Shown: piece by piece, positions 42,298 to 50,728 of the stretch
Layout: each line of letters begins with the position of its first letter
How positions within the stretch are numbered: position 1 is the first letter of the stretch
NCBI RefSeq assembly: GCF_014203235.1
Contig: NZ_JACHIN010000023.1
Span: forward strand, 1 to 64,000
Length of the DNA stretch: 64,000 bases
Direction of reading: 5' to 3'
Origin: Nonomuraea endophytica
GTDB taxonomy: Bacteria; Actinomycetota; Actinomycetes; Streptosporangiales; Streptosporangiaceae
The notes under the pieces: generated by a model
What the model was told of the DNA's origin: nothing
Seen by the model: the letters and a program-made list of their open reading frames with translations, nothing else
The model's database searches: none
Translations under genes and position numbers: made by a program

Positions 42298-43394
42298 GGG
42301 GTGCCTCTCCGCGGGGCGAGCGCGCAGGCCGGACAGTCGGGATCGGTCGGGAAGGGTTCCCACACCGGCACCAGGCCGGTCCTGAGGTCGAGCATCACGC
42401 GCGCCCCCGCGGCCCGAGGCGGCTCGAATCCGGTCAGGTAGCGCAGTGCCTCGTAGGCGATGAGTGAGCCCATCTGCGCGGCGATGGGGCCGATGAGCGC
42501 GTTGTTGAGCTGGAGCCCCTGGCTGAGCCGCTGGGCGACGCCGCCGGAGGTGGGTGAGCTGGGATCGGGCCGGTCGGACTCGTCGCACAGCAGGCACGGG
42601 CTCGTGCCGGGGTCGACGGAGCAGTACATCAGCTGCGTACGGCCCATGCCGCCGCCCACGAGCGGGATGCCGGCGCGCAGGGCCGCCTCGTTGACCCACA
42701 GGTGGGCGCCGGGTTCGCCGTCCAGGCCGCCCGCGATGAGGTCGACGCCGTCGGTGAGGTCCTTGAGGTCCTCGGGTCCGGCGATCCACCGGTCGACGGC
42801 GCGTACCTCGATGGCGGGGTCGTACTCGCGCACCCACTCCGCGGCCCGCTCGACCTTGGACCTGCCGATGTCGGCGTGGCGGTAGAGGAACTGGCGGGCG
42901 AAGTTGCGCGGGGCGACGTCGTCGCGGTCGACGATGGTCAGTTTGCCGACGCCGAGGCCGGCCAGCGACTGCACGACCGAGGATCCCCCGCCGCCGGCCC
43001 CGAGCACCAGCACGTGGGAACGGCGCAGCTTGCGCATCATCTCGGCCCTGGACACGCGCAGGCCGGAGAAGGCGCCCAGGAAGGTCATGGTGGAGAAGTG
43101 GCGTTCGTCGGCTTCGGGGTCGCCGAGCCAGCGTTCAGCTGCGTCCTCCAGCAGCCCGAGCGAGTCGAGCCCGTCGAGTCCGTCGGCGACGTCGTCCTCG
43201 CTCAGCTCGACGCCACGCGCCCGCAGCGCGGCCGACAGCCCGGCGGCGGTGGCGGGGCCCTTGGCCAGTTCGTCGAGGAGGGCGGCGACCTGGCCGCCGG
43301 GGTCGGCGAGCGTCAGCGCCTCCCGGGGATCGTGTACCAGGACGAGATCCTCGCCCAGGGACTCCCAGGCGCATTCCTTCAGAACGACTCGCAC
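42294..43394 (-). CDS. ThiF/MoeB/HesA family E1-like adenylyltransferase with N-terminal winged-helix (RRE-like) region
   Basis: A 366-residue enzyme expected to activate a peptide or protein C-terminus by adenylation. The nucleotide-binding loop is V-L-V-L-G-A-G-G-G-G-S-S near residue 130, followed by V-D-R-D-D-V and N-F-A-R-Q-F-L. Two zinc-type Cys pairs, C-L-L-C near residue 265 and C-P-A-C near residue 355, are typical of the family. The first 90 residues look like a PqqD/RRE-type domain, as in the microcin C7 enzyme MccB and in azole-peptide partner proteins. The GTG start has GGAGAGG upstream. The operon order is peptide, this enzyme, then PqqD-M50 protease. Confidence 0.87.
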   Translation of the reverse strand: MRVVLKECAWESLGEDLVLVHDPREALTLADPGGQVAALLDELAKGPATAAGLSAALRARGVELSEDDVADGLDGLDSLGLLEDAAERWLGDPEADERHFSTMTFLGAFSGLRVSRAEMMRKLRRSHVLVLGAGGGGSSVVQSLAGLGVGKLTIVDRDDVAPRNFARQFLYRHADIGRSKVERAAEWVREYDPAIEVRAVDRWIAGPEDLKDLTDGVDLIAGGLDGEPGAHLWVNEAALRAGIPLVGGGMGRTQLMYCSVDPGTSPCLLCDESDRPDPSSPTSGGVAQRLSQGLQLNNALIGPIAAQMGSLIAYEALRYLTGFEPPRAAGARVMLDLRTGLVPVWEPFPTDPDCPACALAPRRGTP

Positions 43395-43463
43395 AGCCTC
43401 TCCTCGAAGGACGGTCGGAGCGGATCGGGCGAGGTAGCACCGTCCTCGCCCGATCCCGGTGAA

Positions 43464-43520
43464 TCAGGCGTCCTTGACGGTGGCCTTGACGGCCTCGACC
43501 TTGCGAACCTCGATCTTCAT
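43464..43520 (-). CDS. 18-residue peptide gene, candidate modified-peptide precursor
   Basis: A short frame encodes MKIEVRKVEAVKATVKDA. It has a near-ideal AGGGAGG ribosome binding site about five bases before the ATG and lies 69 bases upstream of the ThiF-like gene on the same strand. The peptide is highly charged (Lys/Glu alternation), lacks Cys, and is predicted amphipathic. Its position at the head of an operon with an E1-like enzyme and a PqqD-M50 protease is what a RiPP precursor would have. The length is unusually short for a leader-plus-core precursor; the peptide could also be a short regulatory leader peptide. Confidence 0.6.
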   Translation of the reverse strand: MKIEVRKVEAVKATVKDA

Positions 43521-43622
43521 GCGAACCTCCCTTCCCCGCGTCTCTACGTGATCAAGAGTCCTGTGCAGCGCCACAAAAACGCCATAAAGTCACCACTGAC
43601 CCCTCTATAACTGGAGGTTCAT
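43521..43622. promoter_or_regulatory. Shared divergent promoter region of the peptide operon and the SARP gene
   Basis: A 102-base gap between the divergent peptide gene and the SARP-type regulator. It is noticeably lower in G+C than its surroundings (for example ACAAAAACGCCATAAAGTCA), as expected for promoters. I could not define specific direct repeats typical of SARP sites with confidence. Confidence 0.5.
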
Positions 43623-46448
43623 GTGGAATTCGGTATCCTCGGACCTCTTCTCATTTCCGGCGACAGCGGCTCCGTGCAGCTCCGCCGCAAGCCCCGCGCC
43701 GTGCTCAGCGCGCTGCTCCTGCACCCCAACCAGATCGTCTCCAGGGACCGGCTCATCGCCGCCGTCTGGGAGCGGCCGCCGCGCTCGGCCGTGTCCAACC
43801 TGCAGACCTACGTCTCCCAGATCCGCCGCGCCGCCATCGACGTGGAGACGTGCGAGCCCGGCTACCGCCTGCACGCCGATTCCGGCCGGCTGGACCTGCT
43901 GGCCTTCGGCGAAGCCGTGCGGGCGGCCCGTGAGCTCGCCGCCCGCGACGACCTGGCCGCCGCGCACGGGGAGTTCCAGCACGCCTTCCGGCTGTGGCGC
44001 GGCCGCCCCGCCGAGGACGCGCCGCTGGCACGCACCCTCGCCGCCCGCATCGCCGAGCTGGAGGAGCAGGCCGACCGCGCCCGCGCCGACTGGACAGACG
44101 TACGGCTCGCGCTCGGCCTCCACCAGGAGCTGATCACCGAGCTGTACGCCCAGCTGGAGTCCGACCCCCTGCGCGAACGCCCCTGGCGCCAGCTCATGCT
44201 CGCCCTGCACGGCGCCGGCCGCCGGGCCGAGGCGCTCGACGCCTACATGCGCGCCCGCAAGGTCCTCGTCGACGAGCTCGGCGTGGAGCCGGGCCCCGAA
44301 CTGCGCGAGCTGCACGGCGCGCTGCTCGCCGGCGACCAGGCCCACCCTCCGGTACGGCGGGCCGCCCCCGCCTGGACCGGCCTGTGCCAGCTCCCCGCCG
44401 ACCTGGGCGACTTCGTGGGCCGGGCGGCCGAGCTGACCACCGTGACCTGCGCCCTGGGCACGGGCGGCTCCGCCCCGGCCATCGTCGTCGTCTCCGGGCC
44501 GCCGGGGACGGGCAAGAGCACGCTTGCCGTACACGCGGCTCATCGGGTGCGTGAGCGCTATCCGGACGGGCAGCTGTTCGCCAGGCTCGGCGGCATGGAC
44601 CCCGGCGACGCCCTTGCCGAGCTGCTCAAGGCGCTCGGCGTCGACGGCGAGATGCTGCCGGCGGCGACGGAGGACCGTGCGGCGATGTACCGGGCGCGGG
44701 TCGCCGACCGGGCGGTGCTGGTCGTGCTCGACGACGCCCGCGACGAGCTTCAGGTGCAGCACCTGCTGCCGGGCACGCCGCGCAGCGCGGTGATCGTCAC
44801 CTCCCGCGGCCCGCTGGCGGCGCTGCCCGGCGCGACGGCGGTGCCGCTGGAGGTGCTGCCGTTCGAGGAGGCGCGGCGGCTGCTGGCGGGGATCGCCGGG
44901 CGCGACCGCGTCGCCGCCGCCCCGGACTCGGCCGAGACGATCGTGCGGGTCTGCGGGCGGCTGCCGCTGGCCATCCGCATCGCCGGGGCGCGCCTGGCCA
45001 CCCGGCCCGCGTGGTCGCTGACCGACTTCGCCGAGCGCATCGCCTCGGCCAGCCTCGACGAGCTGCGCTACGGCCGCCTCGATGTGCGCAGCACGTACGC
45101 GATGGGGTTCGCGCCGCTGTCGGCAGCGGCCCGGCGGGCGTTCCTGATGTTCGGGGTGACCGGGCTGGACAGCGTGGCCGACTGGTCGATGCGGGCGCTG
45201 CTCGGCCAGCCGCCCCGCCTGGCCGACCAGGCCGTCGAGGACCTCGCCACCGCCGGCCTGATCACCGCCAGCGAGATCGACGGCGCCGGGCAGGCCCGCT
45301 ACCGGATGCACGACCTGCTGCGCGACTTCGCCAGGGAACTGGCCGTGGACGGGCAGGCCGACGCCCTGCGCCGCCTGTCGCAGGAGTCGCTGGAGCGCCT
45401 GATGGCCGCCACCACCGAGCTGCCGCTGCCCCTGGTGCCCCCGGCGCCGGACGCGCTGCCCCGCACCCCGCCCGCCGGGCCGCGCCGCCGCGCCTGGCTG
45501 CTGGCCGAGCGCAAGACGCTGCTGGCCGTAGCGCAGGCCGCCGCCCCGCCCATGGCCGCCCGGCTGGCCGAGGTGATCACGCCGTTCCTGACCATCCGCG
45601 GCTTCCACGACGACGCCGACCGCCTGCTCAGCGCCGTCAGCGCGGTCGCCGACCGCAAGACCGCCCGCCGCCTGCGGCTCATGCGCGTCGACGTCGACCT
45701 CGACCGGGGCCGCCCCCGCGAGGTCATGGCCGAACTACGCGAACTCCTGGCCGCCTCCGAAGCCGACGGCGACCAGCACGAGGCCGCCTACGCCCTCACC
45801 ATGCTCGGCACCTGCGCCGCCGCCGCGGGCGACCTCGGCCGCGCGCTCGCCCACACCACCCTCGCCGCCGACCGCTTCCTCGAGTACGGCGACACCAACG
45901 GCCTGGCCAACGCCTGGATCGCCATGTCCGTCATCCACCTGCACCAGGCCCGCTGGGCCGAGGCTGCCGAGGTGTGCGAACTGGGCCTCGTGCTGACCGG
46001 CGGCGCCCAGAACGCCCAGTACCACGCCGAACTCCTGCGCGGCCTCGGCATCGCCCGCTTCGAGATGGGCCAGGTCGAGTGCGCCATCGAGCACTACGAG
46101 GAGAGCCTGCGCCTGGCCCGCGAGCTCGACTGGGCCAAGGGTGAGCGCATGACGCTGCGCCGCCTGGGCGAGGCGCACGCGGCGCTCGGCCACTTCGAGC
46201 AGGCCACGGAGATGCTGGCCGAGTGCGGCAGGATGTTCGCCGCGGCCGGGGACGTGCACGGGGAGGCGCTGACCGAGTTCGCGCTCGGCGAGACCTGCCG
46301 GTGGCGCGGGGACGAGCAGGCCGCCCTCGGCCACTTCCTGAGCTGCGCCGCCCTGCTCGGCCCCCTGGGCGAGCCGACCTGGCGGGTGCGCACGCTCAAG
46401 GAGATCGCCCGCTCCCGCGCCGCCCTGGCCACCGCCGGGCGCGCCTAG
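43623..46448 (+). CDS. SARP/AfsR-type transcriptional regulator with BTAD, NB-ARC and TPR domains
   Basis: A 941-residue regulator. Residues about 1-85 form an OmpR-type winged helix (M-E-F-G-I-L-G-P-L, then N-L-Q-T-Y-V-S-Q-I-R-R), and about 90-240 form the bacterial transcriptional activation domain. An NB-ARC ATPase follows with Walker A V-S-G-P-P-G-T-G-K-S-T-L near residue 290 and L-V-V-L-D-D-A-R as Walker B; the last 350 residues are TPR-like repeats. Such proteins activate secondary metabolism genes, often adjacent ones. The GTG at 43623 has GGAGG five bases upstream. Divergence from the peptide-ThiF-M50 operon makes that operon the first candidate target. Confidence 0.93.
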   Translation: MEFGILGPLLISGDSGSVQLRRKPRAVLSALLLHPNQIVSRDRLIAAVWERPPRSAVSNLQTYVSQIRRAAIDVETCEPGYRLHADSGRLDLLAFGEAVRAARELAARDDLAAAHGEFQHAFRLWRGRPAEDAPLARTLAARIAELEEQADRARADWTDVRLALGLHQELITELYAQLESDPLRERPWRQLMLALHGAGRRAEALDAYMRARKVLVDELGVEPGPELRELHGALLAGDQAHPPVRRAAPAWTGLCQLPADLGDFVGRAAELTTVTCALGTGGSAPAIVVVSGPPGTGKSTLAVHAAHRVRERYPDGQLFARLGGMDPGDALAELLKALGVDGEMLPAATEDRAAMYRARVADRAVLVVLDDARDELQVQHLLPGTPRSAVIVTSRGPLAALPGATAVPLEVLPFEEARRLLAGIAGRDRVAAAPDSAETIVRVCGRLPLAIRIAGARLATRPAWSLTDFAERIASASLDELRYGRLDVRSTYAMGFAPLSAAARRAFLMFGVTGLDSVADWSMRALLGQPPRLADQAVEDLATAGLITASEIDGAGQARYRMHDLLRDFARELAVDGQADALRRLSQESLERLMAATTELPLPLVPPAPDALPRTPPAGPRRRAWLLAERKTLLAVAQAAAPPMAARLAEVITPFLTIRGFHDDADRLLSAVSAVADRKTARRLRLMRVDVDLDRGRPREVMAELRELLAASEADGDQHEAAYALTMLGTCAAAAGDLGRALAHTTLAADRFLEYGDTNGLANAWIAMSVIHLHQARWAEAAEVCELGLVLTGGAQNAQYHAELLRGLGIARFEMGQVECAIEHYEESLRLARELDWAKGERMTLRRLGEAHAALGHFEQATEMLAECGRMFAAAGDVHGEALTEFALGETCRWRGDEQAALGHFLSCAALLGPLGEPTWRVRTLKEIARSRAALATAGRA

Positions 46449-46517
46449 GAGCGCCGCCCTGGCCACTGCGGGGCGCGCCTAAAGCGCTGCCCCGGCGACA
46501 GCGGGGCGTGCCTAGGA
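46417..46517. repeat. Three tandem copies of the 3' end of the SARP gene including its stop codon
   Basis: Copies at 46417-46450, 46451-46483 and 46484-46517, each about 33-34 bases, read GCGCCGCCCTGGCCACYGC then GGGCGCGCCTAGGA with small changes. The first copy is the coding end of the SARP gene (A-L-A-T-A-G-R-A-stop); the other two lie after the stop. The last copy reaches the end of the convergent helicase gene. Confidence 0.85.
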
Positions 46518-48596
46518 CGTGGTGGCCAGGACGAACGGCAGCACGGCCGGGGCGCCGGCGTGGCGGATCAGGGCGGCGCCCAGGGTCACGGTCCAGCCGG
46601 TGTCGACCCGGTCGTCGACCAGCAGCACGGGACCGCCGCACGCGGCGATCGCGGCCCCGAGCTCCTTGGGCATCGCCAGCGTCGCCCGGATCGCCTGCAC
46701 CCGCTTGGCGCTGTTGAACTGGCTGCCCGGCGACCCCGCGCGGTAGCCCAGCTCGCCCAGGTAGGTGAGCCGGCCGACCTGCGCCAGCCGTTCGGCGAAC
46801 CCGCGCACCAGCGCCGGCCGCGAGGCCGACGGCACGCTGACCACGGCCACCGGCCGCTCACGCCACTCCCACGCGGCCAGCACCTGCACCACGGCCTTGA
46901 ACATCTCGTCGGAGACCGCCGCGTCGCCTCCGGCGAACAGCTCGCGCAGCCGGTTGCCCCACCCGATGTCGGTCAGCCGCCCGAGTGCCCGCCCCGGCTC
47001 GGCGCCCAGCTCGGGCTTGATCCGCCCGGACAGGTCGGACAGGCCGGTCGGCCACTGCTTGCGCGCCTCGATCTCCACGCCGGGCCGCCCGAGCCGCTGG
47101 CGGGCGGTCTCGACCGCCTGGGCGCCGATCTCGGCCGAGCGGTGCTGCCCGGTGCAGTTGTCGCAGCGCCCGCACGGCTTGGCGGCCTCGTCGTCGAGCA
47201 GCTTGCGCAGGAACTCCTCGCGGCACTCGCCGGTGCTCTGGTAGGCGAGCATGGCGTCCTGCTCGGCCTTGCGCTCGGCGGAGATGCGGGAGTAGCGCTC
47301 GGCGTCGTAGTCCCAGGGCTCGCCGGTGGCCTCCCAGCCGCCCTTGACCCGGTGCACGGCGCCGTCGACGTCGAGGACCTTCAGCATCATGTCCAGGCGG
47401 CTGCGGCTGAGGTCGACCCGGCTCTCCAGCGCGGGCGTGGACAGCACGCCTCCGCTCTCCTCCAGCGCGGCCAGCGTCGCGCGTACCTGCTGCTCGGGCG
47501 GGAAGGCCAGCGAGGAGAAGTAGGCCCAGATGTCGCGGTCCTCGGTGCCGGGCAGCAGGATGACCTCCGCCCGCTCGACGCCGCGCCCGGCCCGGCCGAC
47601 CTGCTGGTAGTAGGCGACGGGCGACTGCGGCGCGCCGACGTGGATGACGAAGCCCAGGTCGGGCTTGTCGAAGCCCATGCCGAGCGCGCTGGTGGCGACC
47701 AGCGCCTTGATCTTGTTGGTGAGCAGCGCCTCTTCGGCCGCCAGGCGCTCGGCCGGATCGGTCTGGCCGGAGTAGGCGGCCACCTCGTGGCCCTGCTCGC
47801 GCAGGTAGCCGGCGATCTCGTGGGCGGCGGCGACGGTCAGCGTGTAGACGATGCCGGAGCCGGGCAGCTCGTGGAGGGTCTGCGCCAGCCAGGCCAGCCG
47901 CTGCTCGGCCGTGGGCAGCTTGACCACGCCGAGGTGGAGGCTCTCGCGCTCCAGCGGCCCGCGCAGCACCAGGGTCTGCTCGCCCATCTGCTCGGCGACG
48001 TCGCGGGTCACGCGCGCGTTGGCGGTAGCCGTCGTGGCCAGCACCGGGATGCCGGGCGGCAGCTCTTCGAACAACGTCGCCAGCCGCCGGTAGTCGGGCC
48101 GGAAGTCGTGGCCCCAGTCGGAGATGCAGTGGGCCTCGTCGACCACGACGAGCCCGGCGCTCTCGGCCAGTTCGGGCAGCACGTTGTCGCGGAAGTCGGG
48201 GTTGTTGAGCCGTTCCGGGCTGACCAGCAGCACGTCGACCAGGCCGTCGGCGACCTGCTCGTAAATCCGGCCCCATTCCTCCGGGTTGGCGGAGTTGATG
48301 GTGACGGCCCTGATCCCGGCCCGCTCGGCGGCGGCGATCTGGTTGCGCATGAGCGCCAGCAGCGGCGAGACGATGACCGTGGGCCCCTCGCCGAGGTCGC
48401 GCAGCAGCCCGGTGGCGACGAAGTAGACCGCCGACTTGCCCCAGCCGGTGCGCTGGACGACCAGCACCCGCCTGCGGTCGACGACGAGCGCCTCGATGGC
48501 GGACCACTGGTCGTCCCTGAGGCGCGCGTGGTCGCCGGCGAGCGCCCTGAGTCGCTCTTCGGCCTCTTCGCGCAGCGCGGCGGTGTCGTCAAACAT
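46512..48596 (-). CDS. RecQ-like ATP-dependent DNA helicase with C-terminal phosphoribosyltransferase-like domain
   Basis: A 694-residue 3'-5' DNA helicase of superfamily 2. Motif I is Q-R-T-G-W-G-K-S-A, motif II D-E-A-H-C-I-S-D-W-G-H-D-F-R-P, motif III A-T-T-A-T-A, and motif VI Q-Q-V-G-R-A-G-R. The RecQ zinc-binding cluster follows (C-R-E near residue 465, then C-G-R-C-D-N-C). In place of the usual HRDC domain the C-terminal 150 residues contain V-L-L-V-D-D-R-V-D-T-G-W-T, the PRPP-loop pattern of type I phosphoribosyltransferases. The ATG at 48596 has AAGGA five bases upstream; the extension to 48632 is not needed. Confidence 0.9.
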   Translation of the reverse strand: MFDDTAALREEAEERLRALAGDHARLRDDQWSAIEALVVDRRRVLVVQRTGWGKSAVYFVATGLLRDLGEGPTVIVSPLLALMRNQIAAAERAGIRAVTINSANPEEWGRIYEQVADGLVDVLLVSPERLNNPDFRDNVLPELAESAGLVVVDEAHCISDWGHDFRPDYRRLATLFEELPPGIPVLATTATANARVTRDVAEQMGEQTLVLRGPLERESLHLGVVKLPTAEQRLAWLAQTLHELPGSGIVYTLTVAAAHEIAGYLREQGHEVAAYSGQTDPAERLAAEEALLTNKIKALVATSALGMGFDKPDLGFVIHVGAPQSPVAYYQQVGRAGRGVERAEVILLPGTEDRDIWAYFSSLAFPPEQQVRATLAALEESGGVLSTPALESRVDLSRSRLDMMLKVLDVDGAVHRVKGGWEATGEPWDYDAERYSRISAERKAEQDAMLAYQSTGECREEFLRKLLDDEAAKPCGRCDNCTGQHRSAEIGAQAVETARQRLGRPGVEIEARKQWPTGLSDLSGRIKPELGAEPGRALGRLTDIGWGNRLRELFAGGDAAVSDEMFKAVVQVLAAWEWRERPVAVVSVPSASRPALVRGFAERLAQVGRLTYLGELGYRAGSPGSQFNSAKRVQAIRATLAMPKELGAAIAACGGPVLLVDDRVDTGWTVTLGAALIRHAGAPAVLPFVLATTS

Positions 48597-48763
48597 GCTG
48601 TCCTTGTTACCAGTACGCGCCGACGAAATCACATCGACTCCTCATTACGGCCCAGCCCTCCCACCCCACCCGCCGCACGGGGCGGGCCCCCGTCCAGGGA
48701 GACGCTCCTCCGGCGAGACGGGGCGGGCCGCCGTGACGCGCGTCCCGCCGGCCCCCCAAGTGG

Positions 48764-49669
48764 TCAGAGCAAGGGCACGACAGGCCTGGTCACCAGCGGC
48801 AACCCGGTCCCCACCACGGGAGTGGGAGCAGGCGCCGGAGCCGTGGGAGCGGGCGCCGGTGGCGGGCAGGCCCGCCGGCCGCCCGGCGGCCGGTTCGTCA
48901 TGGACACCAGTTCGGGCGGCGCGGTGAAGCACACGTGGGTCTCCAGCGCCCGCCGCAGCGCCTTGGGCCGGTTGGTGATCAGCCCGTCGACTCCGGCCGC
49001 GACGACCCGGCGCAGGGCCGGGCGCCGGTTCACGGTGAAGGCCAGCACCTTGAGACCGAGCCGGTGCGCCCGGCGCACGTAGGCGGGGGTCATGGCGCGG
49101 TGTTTGACGCTCACGTACTCGGCGTACTCGGCGATGTCGGTCAGCTCGGCCTCGGCCGGCGACCTGCTGAGGACCGCCCGCTCGCCCCTGGCCTGGAACC
49201 TCTTGATGAACTGCCAGTCGAAGCTCTGCACGATCGTCAGCGGCGGCGCGAGCGCCATCAGCCCGGCCAGGCGCTCGGCCACCTCGGGCGCGTCCTCGGG
49301 GTGCTTGACCTCCAGCAGCAGCCCGGGGCCGTCCTTCATGGCCTCCAGCACGCCGCGCAGCGTCGGCACCCGCTCCCCGGCGAACTTCTGGTCGAACCAG
49401 GACCCGGCGTCCAGCTTGGTGATCTCCTCCAGCGTGAAGTCCCGCACCCGCCACGGGGCGCGGTCGGGGAAGACCTGTTCGACGTCGGTGGTGCGGGCCA
49501 GCGACGCGTCGTGGATGACCACGAGGTGGCCGTCCCGGGTCTGGTGGACGTCCAGCTCGTAGAGATCGGCACCGGCGGTGCCGGCGGCGCGGAAGGCGGC
49601 CAAAGTGTTCTCCGGCGCCACCTTGGGAGCGCCTCGATGGGCCACGATCAGCGGGTCCGGATCAAACAT
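48764..49669 (-). CDS. Glycerophosphodiester phosphodiesterase family protein
   Basis: A 301-residue TIM-barrel phosphodiesterase that hydrolyses glycerophosphodiesters to glycerol 3-phosphate and an alcohol. Catalytic and metal residues are visible in V-A-H-R-G-A-P, P-E-N-T, Y-E-L-D-V-H and V-I-H-D-A. No signal peptide is present, so it is probably cytoplasmic. The last 45 residues are a Pro/Ala-rich tail (P-P-A-P-A-P-T-A-P-A-P-A-P-T-P). The ATG at 49669 gives the normal family N-terminus. Confidence 0.9.
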   Translation of the reverse strand: MFDPDPLIVAHRGAPKVAPENTLAAFRAAGTAGADLYELDVHQTRDGHLVVIHDASLARTTDVEQVFPDRAPWRVRDFTLEEITKLDAGSWFDQKFAGERVPTLRGVLEAMKDGPGLLLEVKHPEDAPEVAERLAGLMALAPPLTIVQSFDWQFIKRFQARGERAVLSRSPAEAELTDIAEYAEYVSVKHRAMTPAYVRRAHRLGLKVLAFTVNRRPALRRVVAAGVDGLITNRPKALRRALETHVCFTAPPELVSMTNRPPGGRRACPPPAPAPTAPAPAPTPVVGTGLPLVTRPVVPLL

Positions 49670-49746
49670 GATCCCTATTCGAGCGCATCCGGCGATCTTT
49701 GTCCGGTAGGACATGCCGTAGCGGTCGAATAGGGCATTTGTCCAGG

Positions 49747-50241
49747 TCAGAGCTCCACGGGCTGCAACTTCCCGGTGTGGACGTCGTAGATCGCTCCGCC
49801 CACCGGCAGCGGGTGCGGGAAGAACGGGGTGGTCCTGATCCGGGTCAGGTCGTGGCGCAGGGCCGCCTGCTGGTCGGGGACGGTGTGGAACTCCAGGCTG
49901 CGCGTGTCCACGCCCTGCCGCTGGGCGAGGGCGTGCACGTCGTTGTCGGAGACCTTGGACATGCCGCAGTCGGTGTGCGGCATCACCAGGACGCGCTCGA
50001 CGCCCAGGAGGAAGACCGCCAGGACCAGGGTCCGCAGGACGTCGTCGGTGACGCGGGCGCCGGCGTTGCGCAGGATCTTGGCGTCGCCCGGCACCAGGCC
50101 GAGCAACCCCAGAGGGTCGATGCGCGAATCCATGCACGTCACCACCGCGAGCCCGCGGGCCGCGCGACCGGTGAGGTCGGAGCCGGTGAAGCCGGCGGCG
50201 TACTTGGCGTTGTCAGCCAGCAGGTCGTCGAACTCACTCAT
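49747..50241 (-). CDS. Beta-class carbonic anhydrase
   Basis: A 164-residue zinc enzyme that interconverts CO2 and bicarbonate. The zinc ligands and the catalytic dyad are in C-M-D-S-R (Cys36, with Asp38-Arg40) and H-T-D-C-G (His89, Cys92). The short length places it in the small beta-CA group common in actinobacteria. It stands 77 bases from the phosphodiesterase gene on the same strand and may be co-transcribed with it. Confidence 0.93.
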   Translation of the reverse strand: MSEFDDLLADNAKYAAGFTGSDLTGRAARGLAVVTCMDSRIDPLGLLGLVPGDAKILRNAGARVTDDVLRTLVLAVFLLGVERVLVMPHTDCGMSKVSDNDVHALAQRQGVDTRSLEFHTVPDQQAALRHDLTRIRTTPFFPHPLPVGGAIYDVHTGKLQPVEL

Positions 50242-50379
50242 GAATCAGATGATGCCGCACGCCCGTTTCCTGATGGTTTCCGGGGTACCCGGCAGACCCG
50301 AGTTGGCGAACATCCCACGATCACCCCTTACTCTTTGTGATGATGTCGTAGCCACACGTGAGTGATTGAGAAGGTTGCC

Positions 50380-50688
50380 GTGAGCCGGTCAGAAACCCTC
50401 GCCGCCTATCTGCGTTCGCAGGCGCGCCGCCGCCTCGACCGGGTGGAGTCCAACGACGACGGCAGGAACGCCCGCGGCGCGCTCGCGCTCTTCGACGCCG
50501 CCGCGTACGCGGCCAGCCTGCCCGACGACGACCCGTTGATCGCCATGCTCGACAAGGCCGGCTGCTACGGCCCGCTCGGCTGCGAGGACTTCGACCCCGG
50601 CGAGGCCGGGGCCCGGCTGATCCGCGACTGGGAGACCGGCGAGCCCCACGAGCTCCTGCTGGCCCTGCCCGCCACTGTCACCGCGTGA
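50380..50688 (+). CDS. Hypothetical small protein
   Basis: A 102-residue soluble protein with a basic helical start (R-S-E-T-L-A-A-Y-L-R-S-Q-A-R-R-R-L-D-R-V-E) and an acidic middle (D-D-D-P-L-I-A-M-L-D-K-A-G-C-Y-G-P-L-G-C-E-D-F). I do not recognise a family. The GTG at 50380 has GAGAAGG five bases upstream, better than the alternative GTG at 50362. The gene stands alone. Confidence 0.7.
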   Translation: MSRSETLAAYLRSQARRRLDRVESNDDGRNARGALALFDAAAYAASLPDDDPLIAMLDKAGCYGPLGCEDFDPGEAGARLIRDWETGEPHELLLALPATVTA

Positions 50689-50728
50689 CCCAGGTGTCGC
50701 GCGCCCCGGATGAGGTAGAAGTCTGGGC

